NCBI GenBank assembly: GCA_905205995.1
Contig: CAJLFU010000040.1
Coordinates: 1-15,369, forward strand
Source: an uncultured Haemophilus sp.
Lineage (GTDB): Bacteria; Pseudomonadota; Gammaproteobacteria; Enterobacterales; Pasteurellaceae
Length of the DNA stretch: 15,369 bases
Direction: 5' to 3'
Part shown: positions 6,301 through 13,357 of the stretch, one piece after another
How the letters are laid out: the number at the start of each line of letters is the position of its first letter
Numbering within the stretch: position 1 is the first letter of the stretch
Translations under genes and position numbers: made by a program
The notes under the pieces: model-generated
Told to the model about the DNA's origin: nothing
The model's input: only the letters and a program-made list of their open reading frames with translations
Database searches by the model: none

Positions 6301-7500
6301 ATGCTCACCGATAGTAAAATTAAGGCGTTAAAAGCCAAAGAAAAATTGTATAAGGTACAAGATCGTGATGGGCTATATGTAGCCGTATCTACAACTGGCA
6401 CTATTATGTTTCGATATGATTATCGAATAAATGGCCGTAGAGAAACTCTGTCTATTGGCAAATATGGTGATGACGGTTTAACACTATCCGAGGCTAGGGA
6501 GAAATTATTAGAAGCTAGAAAACTAGTTAATAGCGGAATATCCCCCGCAGCTGAAAAACGAAAACTGAAAAATGCTATAAAAAATGCAGATCGTTTTGAA
6601 GATTTTGCAATACGCTATATTGCAGAAGCAGAATTTGCTGAAAGTACTAGAAGCCTAAGAAAAGCGACTTATCAAAGAGAGATTGCACCCTACTTCGCCA
6701 AAAAATTGATGATAGAAATTTCTTCTGAAGATATACGCAACCATTGCCAGATTATCAAAGAACGGGGATCTCCCTCTACAGCAATTTTTGTTCGGGATCT
6801 ATTCAATGCTGTCTATAAATATGCAATTTCTAAAGGGTATAATTTTAAAAATCCAGCAGAACGTATTTCTAATTCATCAATAGCTACTTTTCGACCTAGA
6901 GAACGCTCATTAACCCCCAGAGAAATTCATTTATTTTTCAATGAATTAAATCAAACTGAACGATATTTTACTCTAAGAAAGGGCGTTTTATTCATCCTTT
7001 ATACAATGGTTAGGAAAAGTGAATTTGTTAACGCTACATGGGATGAATTTGACTTTCAACGCAATATTTGGACTATTCCAAGTGAAAGAATGAAAGCTCG
7101 AAGAGCTCATAATGTTTATTTATCTGCTCAATCACTTGAAATTCTGACAGCCTTTAAAATTTATTGTGAGAACTCTGAATTTATTATTCCATCTCGAACA
7201 AGTCGTTTAAAGCCTGTCTCATTATCTTCACTAAACCGAGTGATCACTGAAACCGTTGAATTGATGAATAAAAAAGGCATTCATATAGATCCTTTCACTG
7301 TTCATGATCTACGCCGTACAGCATCAACATTACTAAATGAAAAAGGCTTTAATACTGATTGGATTGAAAAAGCACTCGCACATGAACAGCAAGGTGTTCG
7401 AGCTGTTTATAATAAAGCCGAATATGCAGAACAACGTCGAGATATGATGCAGAAATGGGCTGATATGGTCGATACCTGGATTAGAGGTGAAGATTTATAA
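6301..7500 (+). CDS. int: P4-type tyrosine recombinase (site-specific integrase)
   Basis: Catalyses integration and excision of the element. The 399 residues begin at ATG 6301 with GGAG at 6291-6294, 6 nt ahead; this start gives the family's usual LTDSKIKALK N-terminus. Domains: DUF4102-like arm-binding region (about 1-90, with GLYVAVS and LSIGKYGDDGLTLSEAR), core-binding SAM-like region (about 95-190), and catalytic domain (about 200-385). Visible catalytic residues: Arg238 (TMVRKSE), His335 and Arg338 (VHDLRRTAS), His361 (LAHEQ) and nucleophile Tyr370 (RAVYNKAEY). All are present, so the enzyme looks intact. It has its own promoter and a terminator just behind. Its position next to guaA rather than a tRNA gene points to a guaA-specific member of the family. 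Confidence 0.95.
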   Translation: MLTDSKIKALKAKEKLYKVQDRDGLYVAVSTTGTIMFRYDYRINGRRETLSIGKYGDDGLTLSEAREKLLEARKLVNSGISPAAEKRKLKNAIKNADRFEDFAIRYIAEAEFAESTRSLRKATYQREIAPYFAKKLMIEISSEDIRNHCQIIKERGSPSTAIFVRDLFNAVYKYAISKGYNFKNPAERISNSSIATFRPRERSLTPREIHLFFNELNQTERYFTLRKGVLFILYTMVRKSEFVNATWDEFDFQRNIWTIPSERMKARRAHNVYLSAQSLEILTAFKIYCENSEFIIPSRTSRLKPVSLSSLNRVITETVELMNKKGIHIDPFTVHDLRRTASTLLNEKGFNTDWIEKALAHEQQGVRAVYNKAEYAEQRRDMMQKWADMVDTWIRGEDL

Positions 7501-7503
7501 TTT

Positions 7504-7526
7504 AGGTGGGGAAACCCACCTATTTT
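7504..7526 (+). terminator. Rho-independent terminator of the integrase gene
   Basis: AGGTGGG (7504-7510) and CCCACCT (7515-7521) form a 7-bp stem closed by a GAAA tetraloop and followed by A then six Ts. It starts 4 nt after the integrase stop. Confidence 0.85.
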
Positions 7527-7768
7527 TTGCTTTCTTATTCTTAAGATTTATTTTCTCATTAACTATTCACCTTATTCACTTTTTAGTAATAACACATCAT
7601 TTATTCAACATAACCCTTCAATAGACTATTCATAATCTTCACTAACATTTTTCCATTTCTAATTATCGCTAGTCATTTCAACTTGTTTACCATTTAAAAT
7701 CATATAGTTAACCTTATTTTCTTTTAGAAAGAGATAGCTATAATAAATAAAAAAGTTAGTCTAATTCT
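7527..7768 (+). other. AT-rich non-coding stretch before the mob genes; possible oriT region
   Basis: About 240 bp with no credible gene. Near its right end TATAAT (7739-7744) could be the -10 of the mob operon, though only a poor -35 stands 17-18 bp upstream; mobC starts 25 nt further. In ColE1-type plasmids the transfer origin lies just upstream of the mobC homologue, so oriT may be here, but I saw neither the ColE1 nick sequence (CTGGCTTA) nor a strong inverted repeat. Confidence 0.4.
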
Positions 7769-8119
7769 ATGATCGAACAGCATAAACGAACCAAGCAAAT
7801 CATTATTCGAGTAAGCGAAGATGAATATCATCAACTGTTAGAAAATTGTCTTTACCCTCGGCTTGCTACTTGGATCCGTGAAACATGTCTTGGGAAAAAA
7901 ATTAGTAAAAAATCTATTCACTACACAGATAAAAACTTACTTACTTGGCTTGGACGTTTGAATGGAAATCTTAATCAAATTGCTAAATACATTAACGTTC
8001 AGAATAAAGCCAAAAATCAGATCGATGTGCTAAAAATCATAGCTGAATTAGCTCTTATTCGTGCTAGCTTAGATCAGTTATTAGAAATTCAATATGCTGA
8101 TAAAAATATTCAAAAATAA
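7769..8119 (+). CDS. mobC: Mobilization accessory protein MobC (relaxosome)
   Basis: A 116-residue protein of the MobC/MbeC family, which binds oriT and helps the relaxase open and nick DNA. An N-terminal ribbon-helix-helix-like segment (about 8-45: TKQIIIRVSEDEY... ATWIRE) is followed by the family hallmark LGRLNGNLNQIAKYIN (61-76) and a helical C-terminus. The ribosome site before ATG 7769 is weak, and transcription probably starts at the -10 at 7739. Its 3' end overlaps mobA by 26 nt, so translation is likely coupled, as in ColE1 mbeC-mbeA. Confidence 0.85.
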   Translation: MIEQHKRTKQIIIRVSEDEYHQLLENCLYPRLATWIRETCLGKKISKKSIHYTDKNLLTWLGRLNGNLNQIAKYINVQNKAKNQIDVLKIIAELALIRASLDQLLEIQYADKNIQK

Positions 8120-9470
8120 AGGGAAAGGCAGTGCAAAAGCAAGTATTGATTATTTGCTAGATAAAGATAGAAATCGGGAATTAGCAACAGTACTAAAGGG
8201 TAACCCTGAACTATCTTTGGAATTAGCTCAAAGTTTAGCATTTTCAAATAAATATACAGTAGGCTGCCTATCTTTTGAAGAAGCCGACTTACCTAAGAAA
8301 AGTAAATTAGAGTTAATGGAAAAATTTGAAGAAATGGTCTTTGCAGGGCTTACTAGCGAACAATTTAACATCAGCTGGATTGAGCATAGAGATAAAGGGC
8401 GTTTAGAACTCAATTTCTTTATTCCCAATGTTGAATTAACTACTGGCAAACGCTACCAACCCTATTTTCATCGTAATGATAAACACTTATTTGATAGTTG
8501 GATGCAGTTACAAAATTACCAATATCAGCTTAGCGATCCGCACGATCCAACAAAAAGGCAACTTTGTAAGTTTGAATTTAGTGCAGATATGCAACAATCC
8601 AAAATTAAGGAGAATCTAACCGCACTTATCGCCAATGGCATTGCTCAACAACATATTTCATCTCGAGAAGATATTATTGAATTACTAAAACAAAGTGACT
8701 TTAAGATTGAACGAACCACAGAAAAATCTATTTCAATAAGTCATCCAGCCCTAAAGAAAAATATCCGTTTGTCAGGAGCGATCTATGAACATAGAGAATT
8801 TAACGGCGAATTTGCAGAAGAATTTAGGCGAGAAACAACGATATATCAATCAAGAACTAGAGAACGAATTAAACAAGCACAAACAACATTTGAGCAATTA
8901 TTTCAACGAAGAACTGAATTTAATCAGCAAAAATATACAGAAATTAAACCGATTGTTAATTCGCCCAATCCTGATTATCAGCATAATTTGTCTAATGTTA
9001 CCGACTATCCTGATCGTTACACTATTTTATCTGAACCACAAGATAGACAAGGCTCAAACAGATTTACAGAACCACAGTCTGATATACAACCGATTACAAG
9101 CCAAAGATCTTGCAAAATTGAATTTATTCGAGAACAAATCAATTCTGCAGCTGAAAATTCCGCAAGAACAAGGGAGAATCTTTCAAAGTCAAAATGGCAA
9201 TTACATTTTAGAGATCTACAAAGAATAGGCATTGAGTATGCTCAACGAATTCAGCAACGCATTGAGCGATTATTTAACAGAGTTAGAACAGAATTTGCAT
9301 ATTTTACTGACCGAAAACGAGCAATTACGATTTCTGAACAACGAATTAAACAATCAGAACGAACAATTAGTGCAGCTCAACAGCTCATTACAAACACAAA
9401 TAAAACAATTGCACGAACTTTTGCACAACGACAAATAGTACAAAAGCCGAACTGCAAAATCAGAATATAG
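8094..9470 (+). CDS. mobA: HEN-type (ColE1-like, MOBP5) relaxase MobA
   Basis: The relaxase nicks oriT, stays covalently bound to the 5' end and pilots the strand to a recipient through a helper's secretion channel. The 458 residues start at ATG 8094 inside mobC. Catalytic residues line up with ColE1 MbeA (Tyr19, His97, Glu104, Asn106 in the literature) with a constant shift of one: Tyr20 in SIDYLL and His98-Glu105-Asn107 in IEHRDKGRLELNFF, followed by IPNVELTTGKRYQPYFHR. The enzymatic part covers about 1-270; the rest is Gln/Arg/Thr-rich and low in complexity. That odd composition reflects the two genes read in another frame of the same DNA (8785-9228, 9238-9438). An uptake signal lies at 8619-8627. 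Confidence 0.92.
   Translation: MLIKIFKNKGKGSAKASIDYLLDKDRNRELATVLKGNPELSLELAQSLAFSNKYTVGCLSFEEADLPKKSKLELMEKFEEMVFAGLTSEQFNISWIEHRDKGRLELNFFIPNVELTTGKRYQPYFHRNDKHLFDSWMQLQNYQYQLSDPHDPTKRQLCKFEFSADMQQSKIKENLTALIANGIAQQHISSREDIIELLKQSDFKIERTTEKSISISHPALKKNIRLSGAIYEHREFNGEFAEEFRRETTIYQSRTRERIKQAQTTFEQLFQRRTEFNQQKYTEIKPIVNSPNPDYQHNLSNVTDYPDRYTILSEPQDRQGSNRFTEPQSDIQPITSQRSCKIEFIREQINSAAENSARTRENLSKSKWQLHFRDLQRIGIEYAQRIQQRIERLFNRVRTEFAYFTDRKRAITISEQRIKQSERTISAAQQLITNTNKTIARTFAQRQIVQKPNCKIRI
8619..8627. other. DNA uptake signal inside mobA
   Basis: ACCGCACTT within the relaxase gene, in a frame coding for LTALIA. It shows that the mobile element carries a Haemophilus uptake core. Confidence 0.75.
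8785..9228 (+). CDS. mobB: MobB-like membrane protein nested inside mobA
   Basis: A 147-residue protein read in a second frame wholly inside mobA. A ribosome site, CAGGAG (8773-8778), lies 6 nt before ATG 8785, better than that of mobA. An N-terminal helical, coiled-coil-like part (about 1-58, rich in Gln, Asn, Lys, Glu) is followed by one strongly hydrophobic membrane segment (about 61-83, PILIISIICLMLPTILIVTL) and a short helical and polar tail. ColE1 mbeB has the same place, frame relation and layout; MbeB anchors the relaxosome at the membrane and aids contact with the helper channel. I infer the same role here. Confidence 0.8.
   Translation: MNIENLTANLQKNLGEKQRYINQELENELNKHKQHLSNYFNEELNLISKNIQKLNRLLIRPILIISIICLMLPTILIVTLFYLNHKIDKAQTDLQNHSLIYNRLQAKDLAKLNLFENKSILQLKIPQEQGRIFQSQNGNYILEIYKE
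9238..9438 (+). CDS. MbeD-like coiled-coil protein nested inside mobA
   Basis: A 66-residue protein in the same frame as the mobB-like gene and also wholly inside mobA. ATG 9238 follows the mobB stop by 9 nt, with AGG at 9227-9229; a TTG at 9232 is too close to it to be preferred. The sequence from LTELEQNLHILLTENEQL onward is a leucine-spaced, Asn/Gln-rich coiled coil with no membrane segment. ColE1 mbeD lies at the same place behind mbeB and has been linked to mobilization and entry exclusion. Function here is by analogy. Confidence 0.7.
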   Translation: MLNEFSNALSDYLTELEQNLHILLTENEQLRFLNNELNNQNEQLVQLNSSLQTQIKQLHELLHNDK

Positions 9471-9479
9471 GAGTACAAA

Positions 9480-9905
9480 ATGAGTAATTTTATTGAATTT
9501 ATCGAAGGTGAAGAAGGCGTCGATATTGGTGATGAACGTGTTATAGATTATGAAGAAGCCGTAGATTGGGGATTAGAGCCTGAAAGCTATAAAAGAAACA
9601 TCCCTGTTGGCTTTCATACTGTTAAGCTCATTTTCAAAACTTGGGGACAAAAATGTGCTTTAAATTGCTTTTTTAAAGATATAAAAACAGAAAAGAAATA
9701 TCGAATAACCTTATTCACATCGCCGAAAAATCCTTACCGCTACACGGCAAGGGACAATTTGATAGATTTTTCTGAAAGTGGAAACCTTGAAAATATCTAT
9801 CAAATTGAAGTAAAGCATAGCCCAAAAGGTTATCCAATTATGCTATCGGCAAGTTTATTAAAGGCAGAACCTTGCATTACATACCCACGTAAAACCTTTC
9901 AATAA
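9480..9905 (+). CDS. Small acidic protein of unknown function
   Basis: A 141-residue protein with a strong ribosome site, AGGAG (9469-9473), 6 nt before ATG 9480 and overlapping the mobA stop, so it is the last gene of the mob operon. I do not recognise it. The first 37 residues are very acidic (FIEFIEGEEGVDIGDER, DYEEAVDWGLEPE); the remainder alternates beta-like strands (VGFHTVKLIFKTWG, KKYRITLFTS, IYQIEVKHS, YPIMLSASLL) and has basic patches, suggesting a small beta-barrel or DNA-mimic-like head. No membrane segment or signal peptide is seen. Its last 29 nt overlap the end of hsdR on the other strand. Roles in transfer, copy control or protection of element DNA are all open. Confidence 0.75.
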   Translation: MSNFIEFIEGEEGVDIGDERVIDYEEAVDWGLEPESYKRNIPVGFHTVKLIFKTWGQKCALNCFFKDIKTEKKYRITLFTSPKNPYRYTARDNLIDFSESGNLENIYQIEVKHSPKGYPIMLSASLLKAEPCITYPRKTFQ

Positions 9906-12735
9906 AACTACGAGTTTTAGCAACTAAGCTATTAAATAGGCTTTCACGCTGGAATAAACCAACTTTAAAGTTTGGTAGCTCTTTCATTTCGTCTTGGCGA
10001 GGTAAACGTTTAGTATGTTGGTAATTTTCTAATAAAGCTCTAACATTAGTTTTATTTAAGTTTTCTGCTTCACAAAATTCATTGTAAGCTCGTTCACGCT
10101 CCGCATCCCAATAAGTTTGAAATGCTTCATTCACATTTGTTTTTTCATCAAAATGCGGCATGTTTTGATCAATAAATTTGGCAATTAGATCTTGCTTATT
10201 TTGTAGCGTGATTTCAGTTGCTAATAAATCGTAAACTTGAGCTTCATATTGTTTACGTTGCTCAAAATTTTTAGTTTTTGTAGCTCGTTGTAATAAACCT
10301 AAAATATAACCCACATTGATTTTATCCGAATGCAGTAATTCCAGTTGGAAATCCACATCATTTAGCACTGATGCTTTTTGCTTTTTGACGTATTTATCCA
10401 CTTTTCGGCGCAAATCAATGTATTTTGATGCAAAATTCGCATAATCTAACTTATTTAGAAAAGTTTCATCCTGATTATACTCACTAAATGTTAAAAGTTG
10501 AGTATTCAAACGCATAACTAACCGAAATGCCTTGATAAACTCAAGTTCATCTTCTTCGGTCAATAATTCATCTACACTTTCATACGTTGGCGTAATCTTG
10601 AGTAATGCTTCTACCGCTTGATTATATTCAGTTTTAATTTCATCAAACTCTGGCACAAGTACTATTGACTTAGCATCTTTATTAGAAAATAGCGATAATG
10701 CATCATCAGTCGCTTGTTTTAAGTTACGGAAGCAAACTATATTACCAAATGGTTTTTTGTCGTTATACAAACGATTAGTGCGTGAAAATGCTTGAATTAA
10801 GCCATGATATTTTAAATTTTTATCTACAAATAACGTGTTAAGTGTAGGAGCATCAAAACCCGTTAGAAACATATTCACTACGAGCAATAAATCAATCTCT
10901 TTATTTTTAACTCTCTGCCCAATATCTCGGTAATAATCATAAAAACGCTCGCCTGAGTTAAAATTAGTGTTAAAAGTGCGGTTATATTTTTCAATATAAT
11001 TATCGAGATGATCACGACTAGAAACATTAATTTGAGCCGGCAAATCCGTACTTTCCTCACCGATTAAACCACTACCATCAGAAACAGCTTCATTTGCAGC
11101 ATAACTAAAAATTGTAGCAATTTTCAAATCTGCAAAATGTTCGCCATTTTGAGTGGCCCGCTCTGCTTTTTCAGCAAGAATTTTCTCAAAAGCTGCATAA
11201 TAATGTGTCAGCATTTTCACACTGCTAACGCAAAACATTGCCGTAAATTCTCGGTTACGAGTTTTAATCTCAAAATTCTCTATGATAAAACGTGCAATTT
11301 TTTCAATGCGAGGTTTGTTATCAAACAACTCTTGGGTATCAATCGCTTCTACTTCTACATCGCTGTCTATCAATCTTTTTTGAACAAATTTTCCAACATA
11401 GTCAATTTGAAAACGAAGTACATTGTCATCTCGAATCGCATCCATAATGACATATTGATGCAAACGGTTATGGAAAAGATAATCTGTTGTCAGCTTTAAG
11501 CCCGCTTGGCTTTGACTATTATCATCAAAGATTGGTGTGCCCGTAAAACCAAACATTTGAGCTTTATTAAAAAATGCCCGAATTTTTCGGTGTGTTTCAC
11601 CAAATTGGCTACGATGACATTCATCAAAAATGAATACCACTTTTTTATCTTTTAAATAAGCAATTTTGGCTTGGTTACCTTCTGTTGAAACCGCTCGATT
11701 AAGCTTTTGTAGCGTTGTTACGATCAATTTATCGTGTTTTTCGCCAAGTTGCTTGACCAATGTATTTGTATTAGTTGTTGTATCTACACAGCCTTCTTTG
11801 AACCTGTTAAATTCACGTACAGTTTGCGTATCGAGATCATTTCTATCGACTACAAACAACACTTTTTCCACATCAGGCATCTGCATAATCAATTGAGCGG
11901 CCTTAAACGCAGTAAGCGTTTTACCTGATCCTGTGGTGTGCCAAATGTAACCATTATCAGCTCTAGTATGGATATGTTTAATAATATTTTTTACAGCATA
12001 AATCTGATAAGGTCGCATCACCATTAGGCGTTTGGCATCTTCTAAAATAACCATATATTGTGAAATCATCTCAATTAAATGATGTTGAGATAAAAACACT
12101 TCAGCAAAATGCATTAATTCGTTAATTTTATGATTCGCTTCATTCGTCCAGGAAAAAGCAAATTCAATATTTTTAGTTTGATTGCTGTAATACTTGGTGT
12201 TTGCGCCATTACTGATCACAAAAAGCTGAATATAGTTGAATAATCCTTGTCCTGCCCAATAAGCTTCACGAATATAACGCTGAGTTTGATGAAAGGCTTC
12301 TGCTATTTCTACACCACGACGTTTCAATTCAATTTGCACTAATGGTAAACCATTGACTAGAATCGTCACATCAAAACGGTGGTTTCTTTGATTAGCTCGG
12401 TTATCGACCGAGATTTGATTGGTAACTTGAAAAATATTTTCTTCTGATTGCTCTGAGAAAAAACGAATATGACGAGTTGAACCATCATCAAATTTAACTG
12501 GGCATTTATCTCGCAATAACTTTGCGCATTCAAACGCAGAACTGCCCTTGCTCAAATAGCTAAAAATCTGCTTCCATTCATTCTCTGAAAGAGGCTCTAG
12601 TTGGTTAAATTGCTCAACCTGAATTTTTAAATTACGCAGTATATCAACTTCATTTTTAATTGTAACTCGTTTATACTCTAAGCTAGATAATTGAGCAATT
12701 AAAGCACTTTCGAGCTGTTGTTCTGTTTGGCTCAT
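9877..12735 (-). CDS. hsdR: Type I restriction enzyme, R (motor and nuclease) subunit HsdR
   Basis: HsdR joins HsdM2HsdS to make the restriction complex, which translocates DNA and cuts far from an unmethylated site. From ATG 12735 it has 952 residues (a GTG at 12744 would add three). N-terminal PD-(D/E)xK nuclease: RFD(122)VTILV followed by QIE(136)LK(138). Superfamily 2 motor: Walker A TTGSGKT (267-273), DECH box (371-374), motif III TGTP (398-401), and motif VI QAFSRTNR (648-655) after FLTGFDAPTLNTLF. The C-terminal helical part that docks to the methylase follows. The pattern resembles the EcoR124I (type IC) group. No frame break is seen. An uptake signal lies at 10974-10982. It is separated by about 150 nt from the preceding gene, while the genes upstream are close together, so it may have its own expression control. 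Confidence 0.96.
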   Translation of the reverse strand: MSQTEQQLESALIAQLSSLEYKRVTIKNEVDILRNLKIQVEQFNQLEPLSENEWKQIFSYLSKGSSAFECAKLLRDKCPVKFDDGSTRHIRFFSEQSEENIFQVTNQISVDNRANQRNHRFDVTILVNGLPLVQIELKRRGVEIAEAFHQTQRYIREAYWAGQGLFNYIQLFVISNGANTKYYSNQTKNIEFAFSWTNEANHKINELMHFAEVFLSQHHLIEMISQYMVILEDAKRLMVMRPYQIYAVKNIIKHIHTRADNGYIWHTTGSGKTLTAFKAAQLIMQMPDVEKVLFVVDRNDLDTQTVREFNRFKEGCVDTTTNTNTLVKQLGEKHDKLIVTTLQKLNRAVSTEGNQAKIAYLKDKKVVFIFDECHRSQFGETHRKIRAFFNKAQMFGFTGTPIFDDNSQSQAGLKLTTDYLFHNRLHQYVIMDAIRDDNVLRFQIDYVGKFVQKRLIDSDVEVEAIDTQELFDNKPRIEKIARFIIENFEIKTRNREFTAMFCVSSVKMLTHYYAAFEKILAEKAERATQNGEHFADLKIATIFSYAANEAVSDGSGLIGEESTDLPAQINVSSRDHLDNYIEKYNRTFNTNFNSGERFYDYYRDIGQRVKNKEIDLLLVVNMFLTGFDAPTLNTLFVDKNLKYHGLIQAFSRTNRLYNDKKPFGNIVCFRNLKQATDDALSLFSNKDAKSIVLVPEFDEIKTEYNQAVEALLKITPTYESVDELLTEEDELEFIKAFRLVMRLNTQLLTFSEYNQDETFLNKLDYANFASKYIDLRRKVDKYVKKQKASVLNDVDFQLELLHSDKINVGYILGLLQRATKTKNFEQRKQYEAQVYDLLATEITLQNKQDLIAKFIDQNMPHFDEKTNVNEAFQTYWDAERERAYNEFCEAENLNKTNVRALLENYQHTKRLPRQDEMKELPNFKVGLFQRESLFNSLVAKTRSFIERFYVGM
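10974..10982. other. DNA uptake signal inside hsdR
   Basis: AAGTGCGGT followed by TATATTTTT, a good extended uptake signal with the usual T-rich flank, within the hsdR coding region. Confidence 0.75.
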
Positions 12736-12814
12736 ATTTTTCACTAATTTTATATAAAAAATATCAATTTAAACTTTACTTTATCTATTTAATATGTAAT
12801 GATGCACAACGATG

Positions 12815-12839
12815 ATTCATTGCTTATCGGCAAATGAAT
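12815..12839. repeat. Imperfect hairpin upstream of hsdR
   Basis: ATTCATTGC (12815-12823) and GCAAATGAAT (12830-12839) pair with one bulged base around a 6-nt loop. It lies in the gap between the 12887-13357 gene and hsdR, 14 nt from a second hairpin (12853-12884). Confidence 0.5.
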
Positions 12840-12852
12840 GTACAGAGGTTTC

Positions 12853-12884
12853 AGCCGCTGTGCCAGCGTAGCAAAACAGCGGCT
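12853..12884. terminator. GC-rich hairpin between the RNase-like gene and hsdR
   Basis: AGCCGCTGT (12853-12861) and ACAGCGGCT (12876-12884) form a perfect 9-bp stem with a 14-nt loop in otherwise very AT-rich DNA. It begins right after the stop of the upstream minus-strand gene. On the plus strand it is followed by T-rich DNA (TTTCTATATTTTTT), but on the minus strand, the direction of the operon, GAAACCTC follows and no U run forms. It may act as an RNA end-protector, partial attenuator or part of a dispersed repeat; the terminator label is provisional. Confidence 0.4.
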
Positions 12885-12886
12885 TT

Positions 12887-13357
12887 CTATATTTTTTCTA
12901 ATTCAGCTATACATTCGTCGTAATTCCATTCTGGTGAACTTCTAATTTTAGTAATACTGTTGTCTGCAACATAGCAAGTAACAAACTTGCCTTTTAACTC
13001 TCCAGTTTTCTTTAAGCTAAACTCAATCACAACAACGAAATCATCATATACAACACTTGCCCGACGAGTATCCTCATAACTACGAGAAACTTTATTCCAA
13101 CCTTTATAAATTTTAGCATCAGAATTAGTTAATGTAGCCTTAATCCAATCCATTCTACTTGCACGTTCAAGAGAAAATTGATTTTTATCTCCTTTTTTAC
13201 CGTTACTATTTTCATAAAAGGCATGTCCAAACTTTGATTCTGAAAAATAAACGCGAATATTATCAAAAGTAAAAATCTCAGCTCGTTGATAATTATCTTC
13301 ATAATGCTTTTTATAATCACTTATATTGGTATAAGTTAATAAACTAGGCTTTTCCAC
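12887..13357 (-). CDS. Putative RNase-like (PBECR-type) small protein
   Basis: About 156 residues from a GTG at 13357 that shares its G with the upstream TAG (TAGTG), with AAGG 9 nt ahead; a TTG at 13363 lies too close to that site. I do not recognise it firmly. Its layout, a His in KFGHAFYE (about 43-50), ERASRMDWIKATL (64-76), a central RSYEDTRRASVVYDDFVVVIEF (92-113) and GKFVTCYVADNSITKIRSSPEW (123-144), recalls phage-associated Barnase-EndoU-ColicinE5/RelE-like nuclease domains (PBECR). Candidate catalytic residues would be the conserved His, Arg and Tyr; this is a pattern impression, not a proven match. It is translationally coupled to the DUF3800 gene and lies between hsdS and hsdR. A toxin-type RNase paired with its upstream partner is the main hypothesis. 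Confidence 0.7.
   Translation of the reverse strand: MEKPSLLTYTNISDYKKHYEDNYQRAEIFTFDNIRVYFSESKFGHAFYENSNGKKGDKNQFSLERASRMDWIKATLTNSDAKIYKGWNKVSRSYEDTRRASVVYDDFVVVIEFSLKKTGELKGKFVTCYVADNSITKIRSSPEWNYDECIAELEKI

Noticed and set aside
11137..11499. Open frame antisense to hsdR
   Set aside because: It lies wholly inside a well-supported gene, with no ribosome site or recognisable domain; its Cys/Phe-rich product is typical of antisense reading.
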